Shown here piece by piece: positions 34,700 through 46,537 of a stretch of 64,000 nt of DNA. Within the stretch, counting starts at the first letter, position 1. Every line of letters starts with the position of its first letter. The stretch is taken from assembly GCA_023374045.1 (NCBI GenBank), contig CM041778.1:365712831-365776830 (forward strand), given 5' to 3'. Under the pieces are notes generated by a model. It did no database searches and was not told where the DNA came from. It worked only from the letters and a program-made list of their open reading frames with translations. Source of the DNA: Limonium bicolor (lineage: Eukaryota; Streptophyta; Magnoliopsida; Caryophyllales; Plumbaginaceae). The position numbers and the translations under genes were made by a program.

Positions 34700-35607
34700 G
34701 CTCGTACCCATCATACCTGTCAAACCTACTAATCATCTTAGCTAAGAGAGAGCCCTCAATTCTACTTAGCTTTCTTCTTTGCCTCTCATGTCTACCTTGC
34801 TAACACGGGAAATTCCTAAAGCCTAAGGACCTAGTCCGGGTGTCTTCCTCAACTTATCCTTAGATGAGTTCCTAGAACACCTATCGGAATCCTCTCTTGA
34901 CCCTTCACTTGCAACCTGACATCTATGTCGATAACCCGCTCTCTGTTCACGAATGATCCCTTCAAGATTGTCAAGGGTATGCTCCTCGTTAGGGACGGCA
35001 CACCCGAGCTGCTTCGCTAGGATAAGTGTTTGCCTCGCTTCCTCTTTAACAAATGCCTCATCAGGGTCGTCCTCCGGCTTAGATAGTTCCCCAACTGGCT
35101 CGAATCCAGGGGAAACTCCGGGTCCTTGAAAAAGCTCTTAAGTCCAACATCATCCAGATCTTCTTCCAGCATCTGAGCCTGGGGAACAACAGGCTCGGAA
35201 CCCGGTAGACTACAAGGATCAGCAGCAGAAACACCACTAGGGCCAAGGCCGACCCCCCCACATCTTCGACATTACCAAGCTTATCGAACCACTTGGCTCC
35301 TTCCTCCAACCCTCCCCTCTCATTATTAACCATGTCCTCCATAACTGGATCGACACCCGACTGTGGAGGGTGATTTTTCGGTATGAGGGGGTCTATTTAA
35401 ATAAGGTCTAGCTGAGAAGTCTAGATCCTAGAAAATGCCATTCTGTGGAGGGTGAGAACCCGTTATTCTGGCATCCCTCAAATACCTACTACATCGTCCG
35501 TCTTTCCCAAAAAGCATAAAGGGGAATGCAAGTGTGCACTACACCCGCTCTCGATGGGCCCCACGCGGACTTATGCCTCTATAAGGCGGAATCGACTAGA
35601 GTCGCCA
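34700..35607 (-). pseudogene. 5' internal region of an Ogre-like element
   Basis: Left of the primer-binding site, read on the minus strand, lies a leader. Weak coding frames follow (MEDMVNNERGGLEE near 35340, then in another frame EEDLDDVGLKSFFKDPEF and DPDEAFVKEEARQTL). They are acidic and frame-shifted and may be the start of ORF1 or gag. The region stops at the LINE A-tail near 34700, so pol is absent. Confidence 0.45.
35592..35607 (-). promoter_or_regulatory. Primer-binding site, tRNA-Arg type
   Basis: TGGCGACTCTAGTCGA on the minus strand starts seven bases after the LTR end. TGGCGACTC is the beginning of the primer site typical of Ogre-like elements. Confidence 0.65.
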
Positions 35608-36522
35608 CCTAGTTTGACCTATGATAACTAGGAAGGAAGATCGGGTTCTACGAACCGTTGATTGACTCTGATTTGTTGCTTACGGATAGGACTTATCTGG
35701 TCAGGTTAGAGATTCTATTGTAGGTTCGTACTGGGTTACACCCCTTGGAAGTGGCAATGACCACAACCTTGGATTGGTGCCCGAGGAAACCTCGGTCTCC
35801 AATTGTCGGGATTGCCTTCTTTCAAAACCTTATTAGAGAGATTCAGTTCAAAGCCAAGGATAGGATTAGGATGGGAAGAGAGAGTGTGGATGAGGCGAGC
35901 TTTTCTGCCAAGCCAACGCCTAGAAGAGGGAATTGGGGAATTCGGATGAGTATAAAATGAAGATTTGGGAAAAGTCTGGGGTTGAGTGAATAAACAAGAC
36001 TTGGAGTTTGATGGTTTGAAGTTTGTGAGAGCCGAAGAAGGTTTGAATGTTTTGAGAGATATGAGAACCACCTCAGAAGGGGAAAAGGGTTTTTGTTTGG
36101 AATGGGGTCGCACCCTGGATGGGCTGCCTACGTACTCAGCTCCCTGCTAAGATCAGACCTTACGTAGTTCACGATTTTTTTGGAGATTAGGAGTTTTGGG
36201 TTTTGAAGGAATTGGGGTTTTGACCTTTTGGGTCTTTGAAGGGTCAAAGAGGTTTTGTGGTCATTTTGTGAGGTTTGATAGATTTTCTTGTTCATTTTGG
36301 AGTTTGAGGTGTGAGAGTCTGTGAGATGCTCAACTCTGTGGGACATTTAGATTCTTGAAATGATGAAGTCTGTGAGACGCTCGGGTCTGTGAGATGTTTG
36401 AGGTTTGAAAGGGTTATCAAATTTCAAGAGGTTTGGCTTTTTGAGGAGCCAAGGATTTTTGAAGTGTTTGAATTTGACGAGTCTATTGAGATGTTCGAAT
36501 CTGTTGAACTGCGGAGGCATTC

Positions 36523-36626
36523 GAGTCTGTTGAGCTGTTGAGACGGTCGAGTCTGTTGAGCTGTTGAGACGGTCGAGTCTGTTGAGCTGCTGAGACGGTC
36601 GAGTCTGTTGAGCTACTGAGACGGTT
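36523..36626. repeat. 26-bp tandem repeat, four copies
   Basis: The unit is GAGTCTGTTGAGCTGYTGAG plus ACGGTC, with copies starting at 36523, 36549, 36575 and 36601. A degenerate copy precedes it. Confidence 0.9.
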
Positions 36627-38844
36627 AGAGATTCGAGATGCTTGACTTCAAGGAGATTGAAGTTTTCCGGAATTTGAGATTTATGATGTTTAGAATTATT
36701 TAGGATGGAAATGAAACTGAATTGGGAATGAAAAGAATTTTGAATTGAGATTGAGATTGAATCGAATTGGATGAAGAATTGAATTGAATTGAGATTGAAA
36801 TGATTTGGATTGAAATTGAGATGAAATGGATGAAATTGAAGTTAAATTGGAGTTTGAATGAATTCTGATTTGATTTGTATGAGAGAGATTGATTTTGGAG
36901 TGTGTTTCATGAGAGAGTATGAGAGAGATTGATTTGAAATTGAATTTTTGGGCAGAATTTAGAATTTAGAATTGAGTTTTGGGTTTTGAATTGGATTTTT
37001 ATTGGTTGAAACGAATCATTGATTGTGAGTTTTATTCTGACAATTATGGATTGTTTGGAAAATTTTATGAAGGAAGGGAGTTCCCACACCGACCAAACTC
37101 TACGGCCCGTTTGAGTGAGGAACATCCCCGAACCTATAAGCTTTTCTAAACCGGACTTGAGAGTCCGGAAATATTCGGGTCCTAAAAGGTTTTCTAGGGC
37201 CACCTGTTCTAACCCGATCGGACTAACCATGAGTTGGGTCTTAAATGAAGTTGAAATAAAATTTGGACTGAAAGTTATAACGGCCCAACAAACCCAACCC
37301 AACATATTACAAGTAAGCAAAATATGAGCATTGAAGAGCATATGTACATTAAATAAATGAAGAGAGCAAACGATTCACACATGTTAAAACAAATTAAAAC
37401 AGAGGTTGGAAATTTGAATAGGATCAACAAAAGTAATATTCCCATCTGGATTTATTAAGGCAAGCGGTATCTACATAACACAAAATCAAATTATTTTCTC
37501 ATGATACTTATCCTAGTTGAGTTAGCAGCATGAGTGATTAACGAAACCGTAACTAATAAAAAGGAACTCGCACAATTCCTTTCCTCCTGTTGTTGAGTGC
37601 TGAGCCTAAGTTGTTAATTAGTTCATCAACCTTCTCTTCGTTTCTTTTTCTTATTTTTTAATGACGGAAGTAAAGGTTAAGAAAGAAAAAAAAAATTAAA
37701 CCGACAGACTTGGAGTTAAGATCTCAAGCTACTAATTTCATTCCATTCATTTTCTTTGTTTTAATGATAGATTAAATACGAACTATGGCTAAGCCCCATA
37801 TACAACCAATTTACTCGGTCAAAACTTTCCTCAAACAGCCGTAATCCTAATTACAACACCAGAAACAACAAAAATAAACTTAACATCACTACTTAAGCCA
37901 TGATTCCCTTTCACAATTCACTCCCTAAACACAGGCGACGGGGAGTATACATGTCATGCCGATTTACCAGATTTTCAGAGCAGAGAAACATCGAGTATTC
38001 AAGCCAAATTATGCTACAAAGCAAGAAAAAAGAAAAAAAAGAAGAATAACATACACGTCAACGCTAGTAAACAGAAATATAGACAAACTCGAACTAGAAA
38101 GAAAATACCGAAAAGGGAAAGCTGTACCAACTCCACCACACCGGCACCGATTTTGATATATGCTTGGACATCAACCCAAGAATGGTAACACCGTCCGTCA
38201 TAAGCTCCAACGAAGGCCTCAGGGACGTGCCCGACAACACTGTGATTCCTCTTGATTTCTGAGGCTGAATCAATCAAAGGAACGAACGAGATCGATGAAG
38301 AACAAGGCACCGAACGGATTCTCAGGGGTGGGTTTTCATTTTCTGGGTTCTTTCTTTTTTTTTGAAGTTTTGAAGAAGAGAATCGATGATTCTAAACCAA
38401 AAAATATCACACATATTTCCAGGGTTTATGTTGGCTAATGTTAGATCGATCTTCTAGCTTTTTTTTTGGAAGAAGAAGGGTAGATGGGAAGTAGGATGTG
38501 TTTGATGGTTGTCGGCGGTGTTGTTGCGTTACCAGAAATCGAGAGTATGGAGAAGAAGATAGTAAGGGATTGAAGAGAAAGAACGAACGCTGGCTACGGG
38601 TTGAAGCTCAAAGAGTGCCGGCGATTGAAAGGGAGAGAGCAGCAGGGGTTTCCTTGCTCTTCAGTTTGGGTTCGCAAAATTGTCTAGAGTGAAGAGAAGA
38701 GGGAGCAGAGCTTTTGTTTGCCAGTCGGTTGAGGAGTATAAAGAGATGTGGTGGATGAAGGCTGGAGTAACATATACTCCCTGTTCGGCAGTAGTATGCA
38801 GACGAGATTGAGGAGAATACAACAGAGGGAGTATGTACGTTCCC

Positions 38845-38993
38845 GTGAGTGAAAGAATGAAGCCATTTGTATGCTCCTTGCTGTTGTATGTTACCGTGAG
38901 TGAAAGAATGAAGCCAAAGCTGTCTGCTCCTTGCGTGAGTGAAATAATGAAGCCAGAGCTGTTTCCTCCTAGCGTGAGTGAAAGAATGAAGAA
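38845..38993. repeat. Imperfect tandem repeat with GTGAGTGAAAGAATGAAGCC
   Basis: Boxes start at 38845, 38896, 38935 and 38974, with spacing of about 39-51 bp. Looser GAATGAAG matches continue to about 39620. Confidence 0.75.
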
Positions 38994-40386
38994 GTGTGAA
39001 GAACATGGTGAAGCGCAGCTGTGCAGGCATGTAAGTTGAGTTGCCAATCGGGTTGCAAATTACCATGAAGAAGGGAATGAAGTGCAGGCATGTAAAGAAG
39101 GGAATGAAGCGCAGGCATGTACAGTTAAGTTCGCCAGTAAAAATTTCTTGAAGAAGAGGGTAAGCATGGTGAGAGTTCTGATGGAAACAAGAAAGGAAGA
39201 AGAGCATCGCACTCGATAAAGTGTGAGGCGGCTGTTGCTGTTCTAATTTTTTGGGATCGATGACCAGATGGAGGCGGCTGATGTTCTTGTTCGTCAGCAG
39301 GGTGTGCAAAATTACTGGTGATGAAGAGGAATGAACGACTAGTTCGCCGGTGAGATCCATCTTGTTTGCGAGAATGAAAAGAGAAGGAACAGAGGTGCAT
39401 ATCTGTTCCCTGTTTGCTAGTTTGGTGTGAGCAAAATTACCGTCAGAGTGAAAGAGAGGAAACTACATGTATGTTCACTGTGCGAGAATGAAGGGATGGA
39501 GTCAGCCGCCTCATTGTGAGTGAAGAGAATATACCAGACAGGGCATGTATTTCATTGTTTGCTTGTTGGTTTTGCAAAATCACGAGAATGAAGAGAATGA
39601 ATCAAGGCGAAACTGCCGATGGGAAGAGAAATGAAGAACAGTGTGTATATTTCTTGGTGTGCTCACTGCTCAAGGAAGAAGAGAAAGACCAAATCATTGG
39701 AAAATGAAAGAATTGGCCGTTGTGGGAATTATGCGGCTGTTCCTTCCGGGATTTGTGTCTGTTGCTACTGTTGGTTTTTAAAGGGAATAATAGGGTTAAC
39801 GGTTGGCCTCAATTCTAGTGGATTAGGGTTGCGTTTTAGGAATAAGAAGGTGGGGGCGGGCTAGACAAGGCAGTCTCGGGTGCAACTATTGGTCGGGTTG
39901 GGCTTTGAGAGTGATTGGGCCGATTGGTCCAATGCTTGGGGTTGGAATGGGTTTAAGGGCCTGAGCAAGGCCAGAGTTCAACTAAGTGTGGATTGGATTT
40001 GTAAGATGAAAATAAAAGTGTCTAAATAGAAGTGAACTCAAATGATAATAAAAATACCAATGTTAATAGAAGAATAAAATAAAACATAAGAAAAGGTGTA
40101 GATGAATAAAAAATAAATAAATAAAAATAAATAAATAGAATATAAATAAAACAAAATAAGATAGTAAAATAAGTGAATAAATAAAAAGGGACGACCTTGA
40201 AACTGGACCGTCGATGGAAATTCATTTTCGAAGAATTGTGTTTTTTTTCTGAAACGCTTTGAAAAAGATTATAAAATAATGGTTTCGTCTTAGCACGCAC
40301 GCTAATATGTTTTGAAAAAGAAAGGCGACGACCCCTCTTATTATCTCGGAATTTGCTTTAAGGGGTGAGAATTTTTGGTGTCTACA

Positions 40387-41138
40387 CCGACTCCTTCCCA
40401 ATCAACGGCTTGCGAATGGACACTGGAGCCCGAGCACTACCCCCCACTGCTCCTTAATAGGGACCCCATTGACACCAGCAGGCGCACTCGAAGCAGGATG
40501 ATGATGCGTGGGTATCTCATTCCTAGTATGGCATCAAACCGTACCGGAATCATACGGCCAAGAACCTCACCCCCTGCGTTTGACCCAACCACCCATACTG
40601 ATCAAAGCCCTGCATCGGGTACATCGGCCAATAGTAAACAAACGGGTACACCCAACCGAGGAGGGACATGTTGCACCTCTCCAGAAAGCGTTTTGCATCC
40701 TACTCAGTGAAATTCCTCCACCATCATTTTCCTCCACGTTATTACCTTTGTCTGTGCTTGCCTCCTCATTCATGGAACACGAGGTCTTCGAATCAGTAGC
40801 AACTCCCCATGGCGTCTTTGGGTAAGCTTGAGGGTAGGCAAGTATGATTTTAAACTCAGCTTTTTTGTCTTCAGCACTATGGTGGTATCATTGGCCTTGT
40901 GCCTCTAATTATCAAAAAAAAAATTAGATAAGTTACAACTATCCACAAATTCCTTTGCCAAACAACAAAGACCCTAAACTGTAGGCACCAAAGTTTAGTA
41001 TAATAGTCTTCATTTCATTTCAAGAAAGAGATGTAGCGTAAGTCTAAAAGAAAGTTGACAATCGATAACTATCAACTTGGACCACTCACCTCTATGCAGC
41101 TGCATGTGTAGATAGAATTACCTTAGCTCCTTAGTCTA
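40387..41138 (+). other. Unrecognised stretch with overlapping 90-110 codon frames
   Basis: Two plus-strand frames overlap: one about 40375-40710 with PPLLLNRDPIDTSRRTRSR, one 40508-40825 with LSEIPPPSFSSTLLPLSVLA. Base composition is less AT-rich than the surroundings, and an A-run near 40913 could be the tail of a retroposed fragment. I recognise no family. Confidence 0.3.
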
Positions 41139-41149
41139 TATGTAACGTT

Positions 41150-42019
41150 GTAATTAGTGTTAGGTAGTTAGTTGTGCTCTCTGTTGTAGTATGTTAGTTG
41201 GTTTATTACCGTTAGAGCACTGAATGAACATACTGTAGTTTTATATATATGAGAAACAAAAGAACAAAGATAACATACTATAAGCCCTCTGATTAATAGG
41301 CTAATTACTATGCTAATAGAATGTTTTTCTCAGTGGTGTGAATCTTGAAGACTCCTGCACATATCTCCTTTGATTCTTTTCATGATATCAGAGTGGTAGA
41401 TCCACCCTTCCCTTTCTCTTCACGGTAATCTTCATCTTCCTTCTTGATTCAACAGTATCTTGAGAACTCGAGGAGCCAACATGATGAGGGACAAAGAACA
41501 CTCGAGGAAATATAAAGGAAAAAGGAAGTCATCAGAAACAGCGGAGAAGACTATGTTCAAAATTTGGGGACTTTGAATTCGAAGAATGATCCCTCTTGCC
41601 TAACTCTGACTACCCCGGGATGATTCTCACGGGACAAAATTTGATGGAGCTACTGGTTTTGCAGCCTTTAAGAGGAGCATGATGATAGCTTTGTCACCTA
41701 AAAATTAGTTGGGATTCGTGATGGAACAACAAAAAGGAGGATTATCCCGCGACTCAGGCTCAAGAGTGGAAGAGATGTGACAACATGGTCATATCCTGGT
41801 TACTCACAGCCTTAGAGCATGACATATCTAAAAGTGTAGCGTTCAATTAATTTGCAAAACTAGTTTTGGGGAAATGATTTCAAGATTTGAGTGAGAATAA
41901 CATCGCTCGCCTTTTTTGGAGCAGGAACCGGTGATGATTAAGCAAAGGGATGACTCCATACGAGCCTACTACATCAAAGTCAACAGCATTTGGGATGAAA
42001 TCAAATCGACGGAAACCTT
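41150..42019 (+). mobile_element. Ty1/copia fragment: LTR end, primer site and gag start
   Basis: TGATATCAGAGTGGTAGA at about 41388 looks like a decayed tRNA-iMet primer site after an LTR ending near TCTTTTCA. Downstream the plus strand reads as broken copia gag: a FDGATGFAAFKRSMMIAL-like start, then RDDSIRAYYIKVNSIWDEI shortly before 42019 with several stops between. The fragment is cut at 42019 by element B. The LTR start is uncertain. Confidence 0.6.
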
Positions 42020-43798
42020 TGATAAGCCTCCGACTTATCATATTTTAAAGGTTAGAATTAAAGGAATATTAATCAAAATAAGGATAAAATACTAGTTTTT
42101 TACATACAAAGTTCATTATTATAAGTTTAGACTTATGTTTGCTATGTTTTCATGTTAGGAATAAATCTCTAATCAAAGGATTAAGCTTTGCCCGACGCCG
42201 GATGTCCAATTCACGGCATCACTATGGAGCAACGGAAAAGATATGTCGGATGCTATGCCGGGTATCCCTAGCCGGCACAAGCGGGAAGTCGTCTAGGTTC
42301 ACCAGAAGTTAGTAGTTAATGACCGTTACAACCAAGCAATGTCGGGTACTCCTAATCCGGCATGATTCCTGGCATACATGAAAATTGAACATGAAGATAT
42401 GCCTTTTGGTGAAAAGGTGTCTTTTGGTGAAAATGTGTCTCATGGTGAAAAGGTGCCTTGTGGTGAAAAGGTGCCTCATGGTGAAGAGGTGTCTTTTAGT
42501 TGGAAAGATGTCTTTTGGATGGGAAGACACTATGGAAAGACATCATTTGGTGATGTGACTTTCCATACCAATACAACTAGGGTAAATGGTATCCCTTTGG
42601 TAAAGACATGTCTTGGAGGTGTGTCTTTATGGAAAGACATCATTTAAGATATATCTTTCCATAGAATCACTTCCAACACCTATAAATACCCTACCCATGT
42701 GATCATTCTAGAACACACAATTCAATTGATCTCTCTTGCCACAAGATCTCTCTTTTCACTACAAGATTTCTTTTGTCTATAAATAGGCCGAAGGTCTGCA
42801 GCATTTGGGATGTTCAACATTCATTTTCCACGACTCAATCCACAAAACACCGCATCACTTCTACCAAGGAAGTTCTGCACATCCATCCACGACGAGGAGA
42901 AGATTTCTATCGGGTTCGAGGGAATTCTCACTAAGTTTGATTATCTTCTTCTCTTTGTACTCTTCTTGTAATTGTATGGATGATTGAGTAGAGCTCTGAT
43001 TTTCCTTGGTTAGGGATGAATCTTCCTTGTAAACAATGTGATCATTCAATATATTTTCAAGTATTAACTAAGACTTTTGATCTTTAGGTAAAAGTTGAAT
43101 TGTTTGCCACTTTTCTTCTTCATTCAAAGTTCTGCATTTTGTTAATCAAACAAGGGTAGAATGGGTTGTAAAAGTCTTAGTGATCTTTGCCATTGTATAC
43201 TACAAATTAGGAGATGATACCTAAGATTAGGAATTAACCTTATAATCTCTACTGTCTTGTTCGTTTATTGGCATAACATTTGCTGGATTCGATAATGGAT
43301 TGTGAGTTTCCTATTTCGATTCCGAAACTGGAAAAAATATTGACATTTTGGTCTTACCGGGCCGGTATATGTCGGGTGTCTGATGTCAGGCGAATTCAAA
43401 GTCTTTGAGTGTGTCGTGCGTTTCGTGTCCGGCAGGACATCCGGCGCGTCCATATGTTTGGTTAATTCAAGCCTTGCTAATTAATTTGGTGATCATATTC
43501 TTAATAAGGTTGATTGTAATCCCGAACCTAGGACAATTCATTGTAAATAATCCATTTAGTTAGATTATTGGATAGTTTTCTAAATTGAAATTAATGTTTA
43601 TTTGCCCCCCTTTATTAGAATTAGACAATTACTAAGGATTATGATTAATTTTCTATTAAGTCCCTTGGGTTCGATACTCTTGGTCGTAATTTACTTACAC
43701 TTTACTCCGACCGGGACTTTTGCTATCCGTATTAGAGTTAGTAGGATTCTTTTGTTTATTTTTGTATATAATTTTCCCTACTAAAAATCTTGTTAGTA
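42020..43798 (+). repeat. 5' LTR of element B
   Basis: It runs from TGATAAGCCTCCGACTTATC to TTGTTAGTA. TATAAATA boxes lie at 42681 and 42778. U3 contains GCCGGGTA and CCGGCA motifs and a run of GGTGAAAAGGTG-like 15-base repeats (about 42405-42490). Confidence 0.8.
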
Positions 43799-43801
43799 AA
43801 A

Positions 43802-43819
43802 TGGCGTCGTTGCCGAGGA
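43802..43819 (+). promoter_or_regulatory. Primer-binding site of element B, decayed
   Basis: TGGCGTCGTTGCCGAGGA differs from the usual Tat/Athila TGGCGCCGTTGCCGGGGA by two transitions, C to T and G to A. Confidence 0.8.
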
Positions 43820-44138
43820 CTTGGAATTAGTCCAAGTCCTAAAATTGGTGATTCCCCTATTCTTTATTCGTTGATTTGTTTATTTTTTATTAGTTTGTAC
43901 ATGCCGTGCGTGATGCCGGGTATTATAATCTAGCATATTCGGAGGAAGTCCGACGCTGGGAATTATACTTCCGGCATGGCGTCCGGCACGTTCTCAATTT
44001 TATTTTTAGTTTTTGTAAAATTTTAAGATTTTTATACATTGTTTGGTCTCCTATTTTTATACCATTTTTTTTCTCTTATTTATTCCTTGTTAAAAATATT
44101 ATAATCTTGTTTTTTTCCTCCTAAAGTTATATAGGTAT

Positions 44139-45530
44139 TCACTCTTCTAAGGTGAATGCTTCTCCGATCACGTAGTCTTCCTGAAGATTTAGCCAATCAC
44201 AATCCTGAGATCGAGAGGACCTTTCTTTGTTCTTTAAGGCAACGAAGAAACCAACAAACACACCTCCTACACAAATAGAATCAAGTACCATTGGGGAGAT
44301 GGCAACTCCCACCGTCCGCAATATCAATCGGCCATCCAGTCAAGGCCAGAAACCCGCTATCAACCCTCACCTCTCACCCGAGTACGATGAGTGACAAAAA
44401 CTTAAGCCATATCATCATATTCGCTGTGTAAAAGAGTTGCATGTTCGATGGTTCAAGCCCAGACGAAGCCTTGCCGCACGTGACTAAGTTTCTGCAGCAT
44501 ATCAATAGCCTTACCGCAACAGATGTTGTCCTACAATATGCACGATTCTCCCTCTTTCCTCATAGCCTCACGGGGATTGCAAGCAAATGGTACCACAGTT
44601 TAACCCAAGTACCATTTCCACATGGGATGACATGGAAACCAAATTTTATGACAAATCCTTGCCACCAAGTCGAACTCTAGAGATGATCGCCGAGATTTAC
44701 AACTTCAAACAAACCAGGTTCGAAGAACATCTGAGACTTGGGACCGATTCAAAGGGTTGCTTTGGACATGTCCTCACCACGGCCTCACCAAGGAGCAACT
44801 TTCCCAGTTGTTCTACAAGGGATTGGTAAACCAATGCAAAACCATAAAGGGGCGGTACCCTAGGTTTATACCATGTAGGCGATAGTGACAATAAATTTGA
44901 TAAATTAATGAAAAGTCATGAGGAGTTGTTGGAGAGCAACGCCCAACAATCGATGAAGGTAAGTGCCCTGCAGAAAGTTGTAGAGCATTTGGCAATGAAT
45001 TCCCTTCCTTAGCAAGCAAATGTGGTTAATACAAGACCACATGCTCAGCAATGCCCTAAATTGTAAGAATTAAAGGCATCTGAGGAAGTGAATTATGTGA
45101 GCAACAATCAAGGGTTTAGGCAGCCTTGGCAGCATGGTGCCCAACCCACTCAGAATTTCCAGAACCATGCCTGATATCAAGGGGGTCAAAGGTAATTCTC
45201 ACAAACTCCATACGGTGGAGTCCCTTCAAACCAACCATCCCAACCCGCATCTAATTCAGAGGCCGAAATGGTAGAGTTGCACGACATGATGACGACACTA
45301 ATGAACAAATCCCAAGATGCTCAGGAAGAGATCTCAGCACTTCGTAAGGATCACAAGTTGTTGTAGTCTCAAATACAGCTATTTGTGCAACCAAGGCCGC
45401 TAGGTCAACTTCCGTCCTATTCTCAACTTAATCCAAGGGAGCATGTGAAGTCCGTCACTATTTTCTCTAAGAGTTCTGATCATCTCGCCACGTAGCCAGG
45501 CCAAGTGTAGGGCCCCTCCATCCAGTCCTC
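44139..45530 (+). pseudogene. Gag of element B
   Basis: Broken plus-strand frames read NHNPEIERTFLCSLRQ, MFDGSSPDEALPHVTKFLQ, ASKWYHSLTQV, a TWDRFKGL-like block with CPHHGL, then QPWQHGAQPTQNFQNHA and AQEEISALRKDHKLL with RPLGQLPS. These match the gag of element C block by block and the plant retrotransposon gag family. Stops and frame changes are frequent. No zinc knuckle is preserved. Confidence 0.8.
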
Positions 45531-46537
45531 TTCATACCAGGGGAGTCCCTTCTTTCTAAATACTTTTAATTTTCTTTAAATTCTTTATGAAATTATTCCT
45601 TTTTCTTTCCTTGAACACTGGGGACAGTGTTCCTGCCAAGTGTAGGGCAGGGAATCCTTATAATTAATTAAAAAATGGAAATAGTTAGTATATATAAAAT
45701 ATTTAATAAGTTGGATAAGTTTGAAGTTTATTGACGTTTTACTAATCTTTTTGCATGCTCCTTGATAAAGTAAGTTTGGGAAATGATAAGTGATTGTTCT
45801 CTCAAGACGTAAGCTTTCTAATGACTTTTAGATTTCTATTTTTACTTCATGACTCTCTTTATTAATCAGCGCATGAGTATATGACCTTACTCCTTTTTAA
45901 TCTCTGGTTTACTTCTGGGTAAATTTTGTCTTCTTTTCTCTTTTAAAGCAGTGAAAATTCTTTTGGGTGAAAATCTTAAATAGGGTTTGTAAAAAAAGAA
46001 AAAAAGAAAGAAAACAAAAAAAGAAACAAAAAAAGAAAGAAAGAAAAAAAAAAAAACATTGAAGCATTCTATTCCATGGGGTTGCAAAAATTTCCTTAGA
46101 ATAAAGAAACACTCGAGAGTTTTTCCTCTTATTTTATTCCTAAATTCCCTATTCTTAAATAAAATCATGGTCAGGTTCAGAAACCCTTAAAAAATAGGCC
46201 TGAATCATGGAAACCATTAATGAGGGTCTTGGCCATATTCAAGAACCCTTGAAAAAGGGATGAATTATGAAAACCGGAAAAATGAGAGATTACAAATCCC
46301 TTATGTAAATAGCCCAAAAGTTTTTGATCAGTTTTTGAATTGTATATTTTATTTATACCCATTAGTATGTCTTTGACGAAATAAGGGGGATTAAGTGATG
46401 CTTGTGAATTAGAGTTAGGTAGTTAGAAAAGACTTATCTAGTTGTCACTATTAAGGGTATCTGTTTTGTGCACAAGCAGTTATTCTTTTCTGATTAAAGT
46501 TTGCTCGAGGACGAGCAAAAAGTTAAGTGTAGGGCAT
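45531..46537 (+). other. 3' untranslated region and polypurine tract of element B
   Basis: It contains GAACACTGGGGACAGTGTTC, a purine-rich simple repeat (45989-46058), a repeated CAGAAACCCTTAAAAAATAGG-like block (46170-46260), and AAGTTAAGTGTAGGGCAT directly before the 3' LTR. That last motif is a weakened form of the usual AAGTGTGGGG tract. Confidence 0.7.

Larger units (their letters stand above)
35615..40386 (-). repeat. Ogre-like 5' LTR (4.8 kb)
   Basis: Read on the minus strand it starts TGTAGACACCAAAAATTCTC at 40386 and ends GGTCA at 35615, next to a tRNA-Arg-type primer site. Length and ends fit Ogre/Tat. Inside are a 26-bp tandem array (36523-36626), (GAATTGA)-rich microsatellite-like stretches (36700-36970) and a region of repeated GTGAGTGAAAGAATGAAGCC boxes (38845-38993). 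The 250-codon frame at 38608-39360 is built on that repeat and looks non-coding. Confidence 0.75.

Noticed and set aside
38608..39360. 250-codon minus-strand frame with HSFTHG-like repeats
   Set aside because: It lies in the Ogre-like LTR and follows the GTGAGTGAAAGAATGAAG repeat; low complexity and no family likeness.
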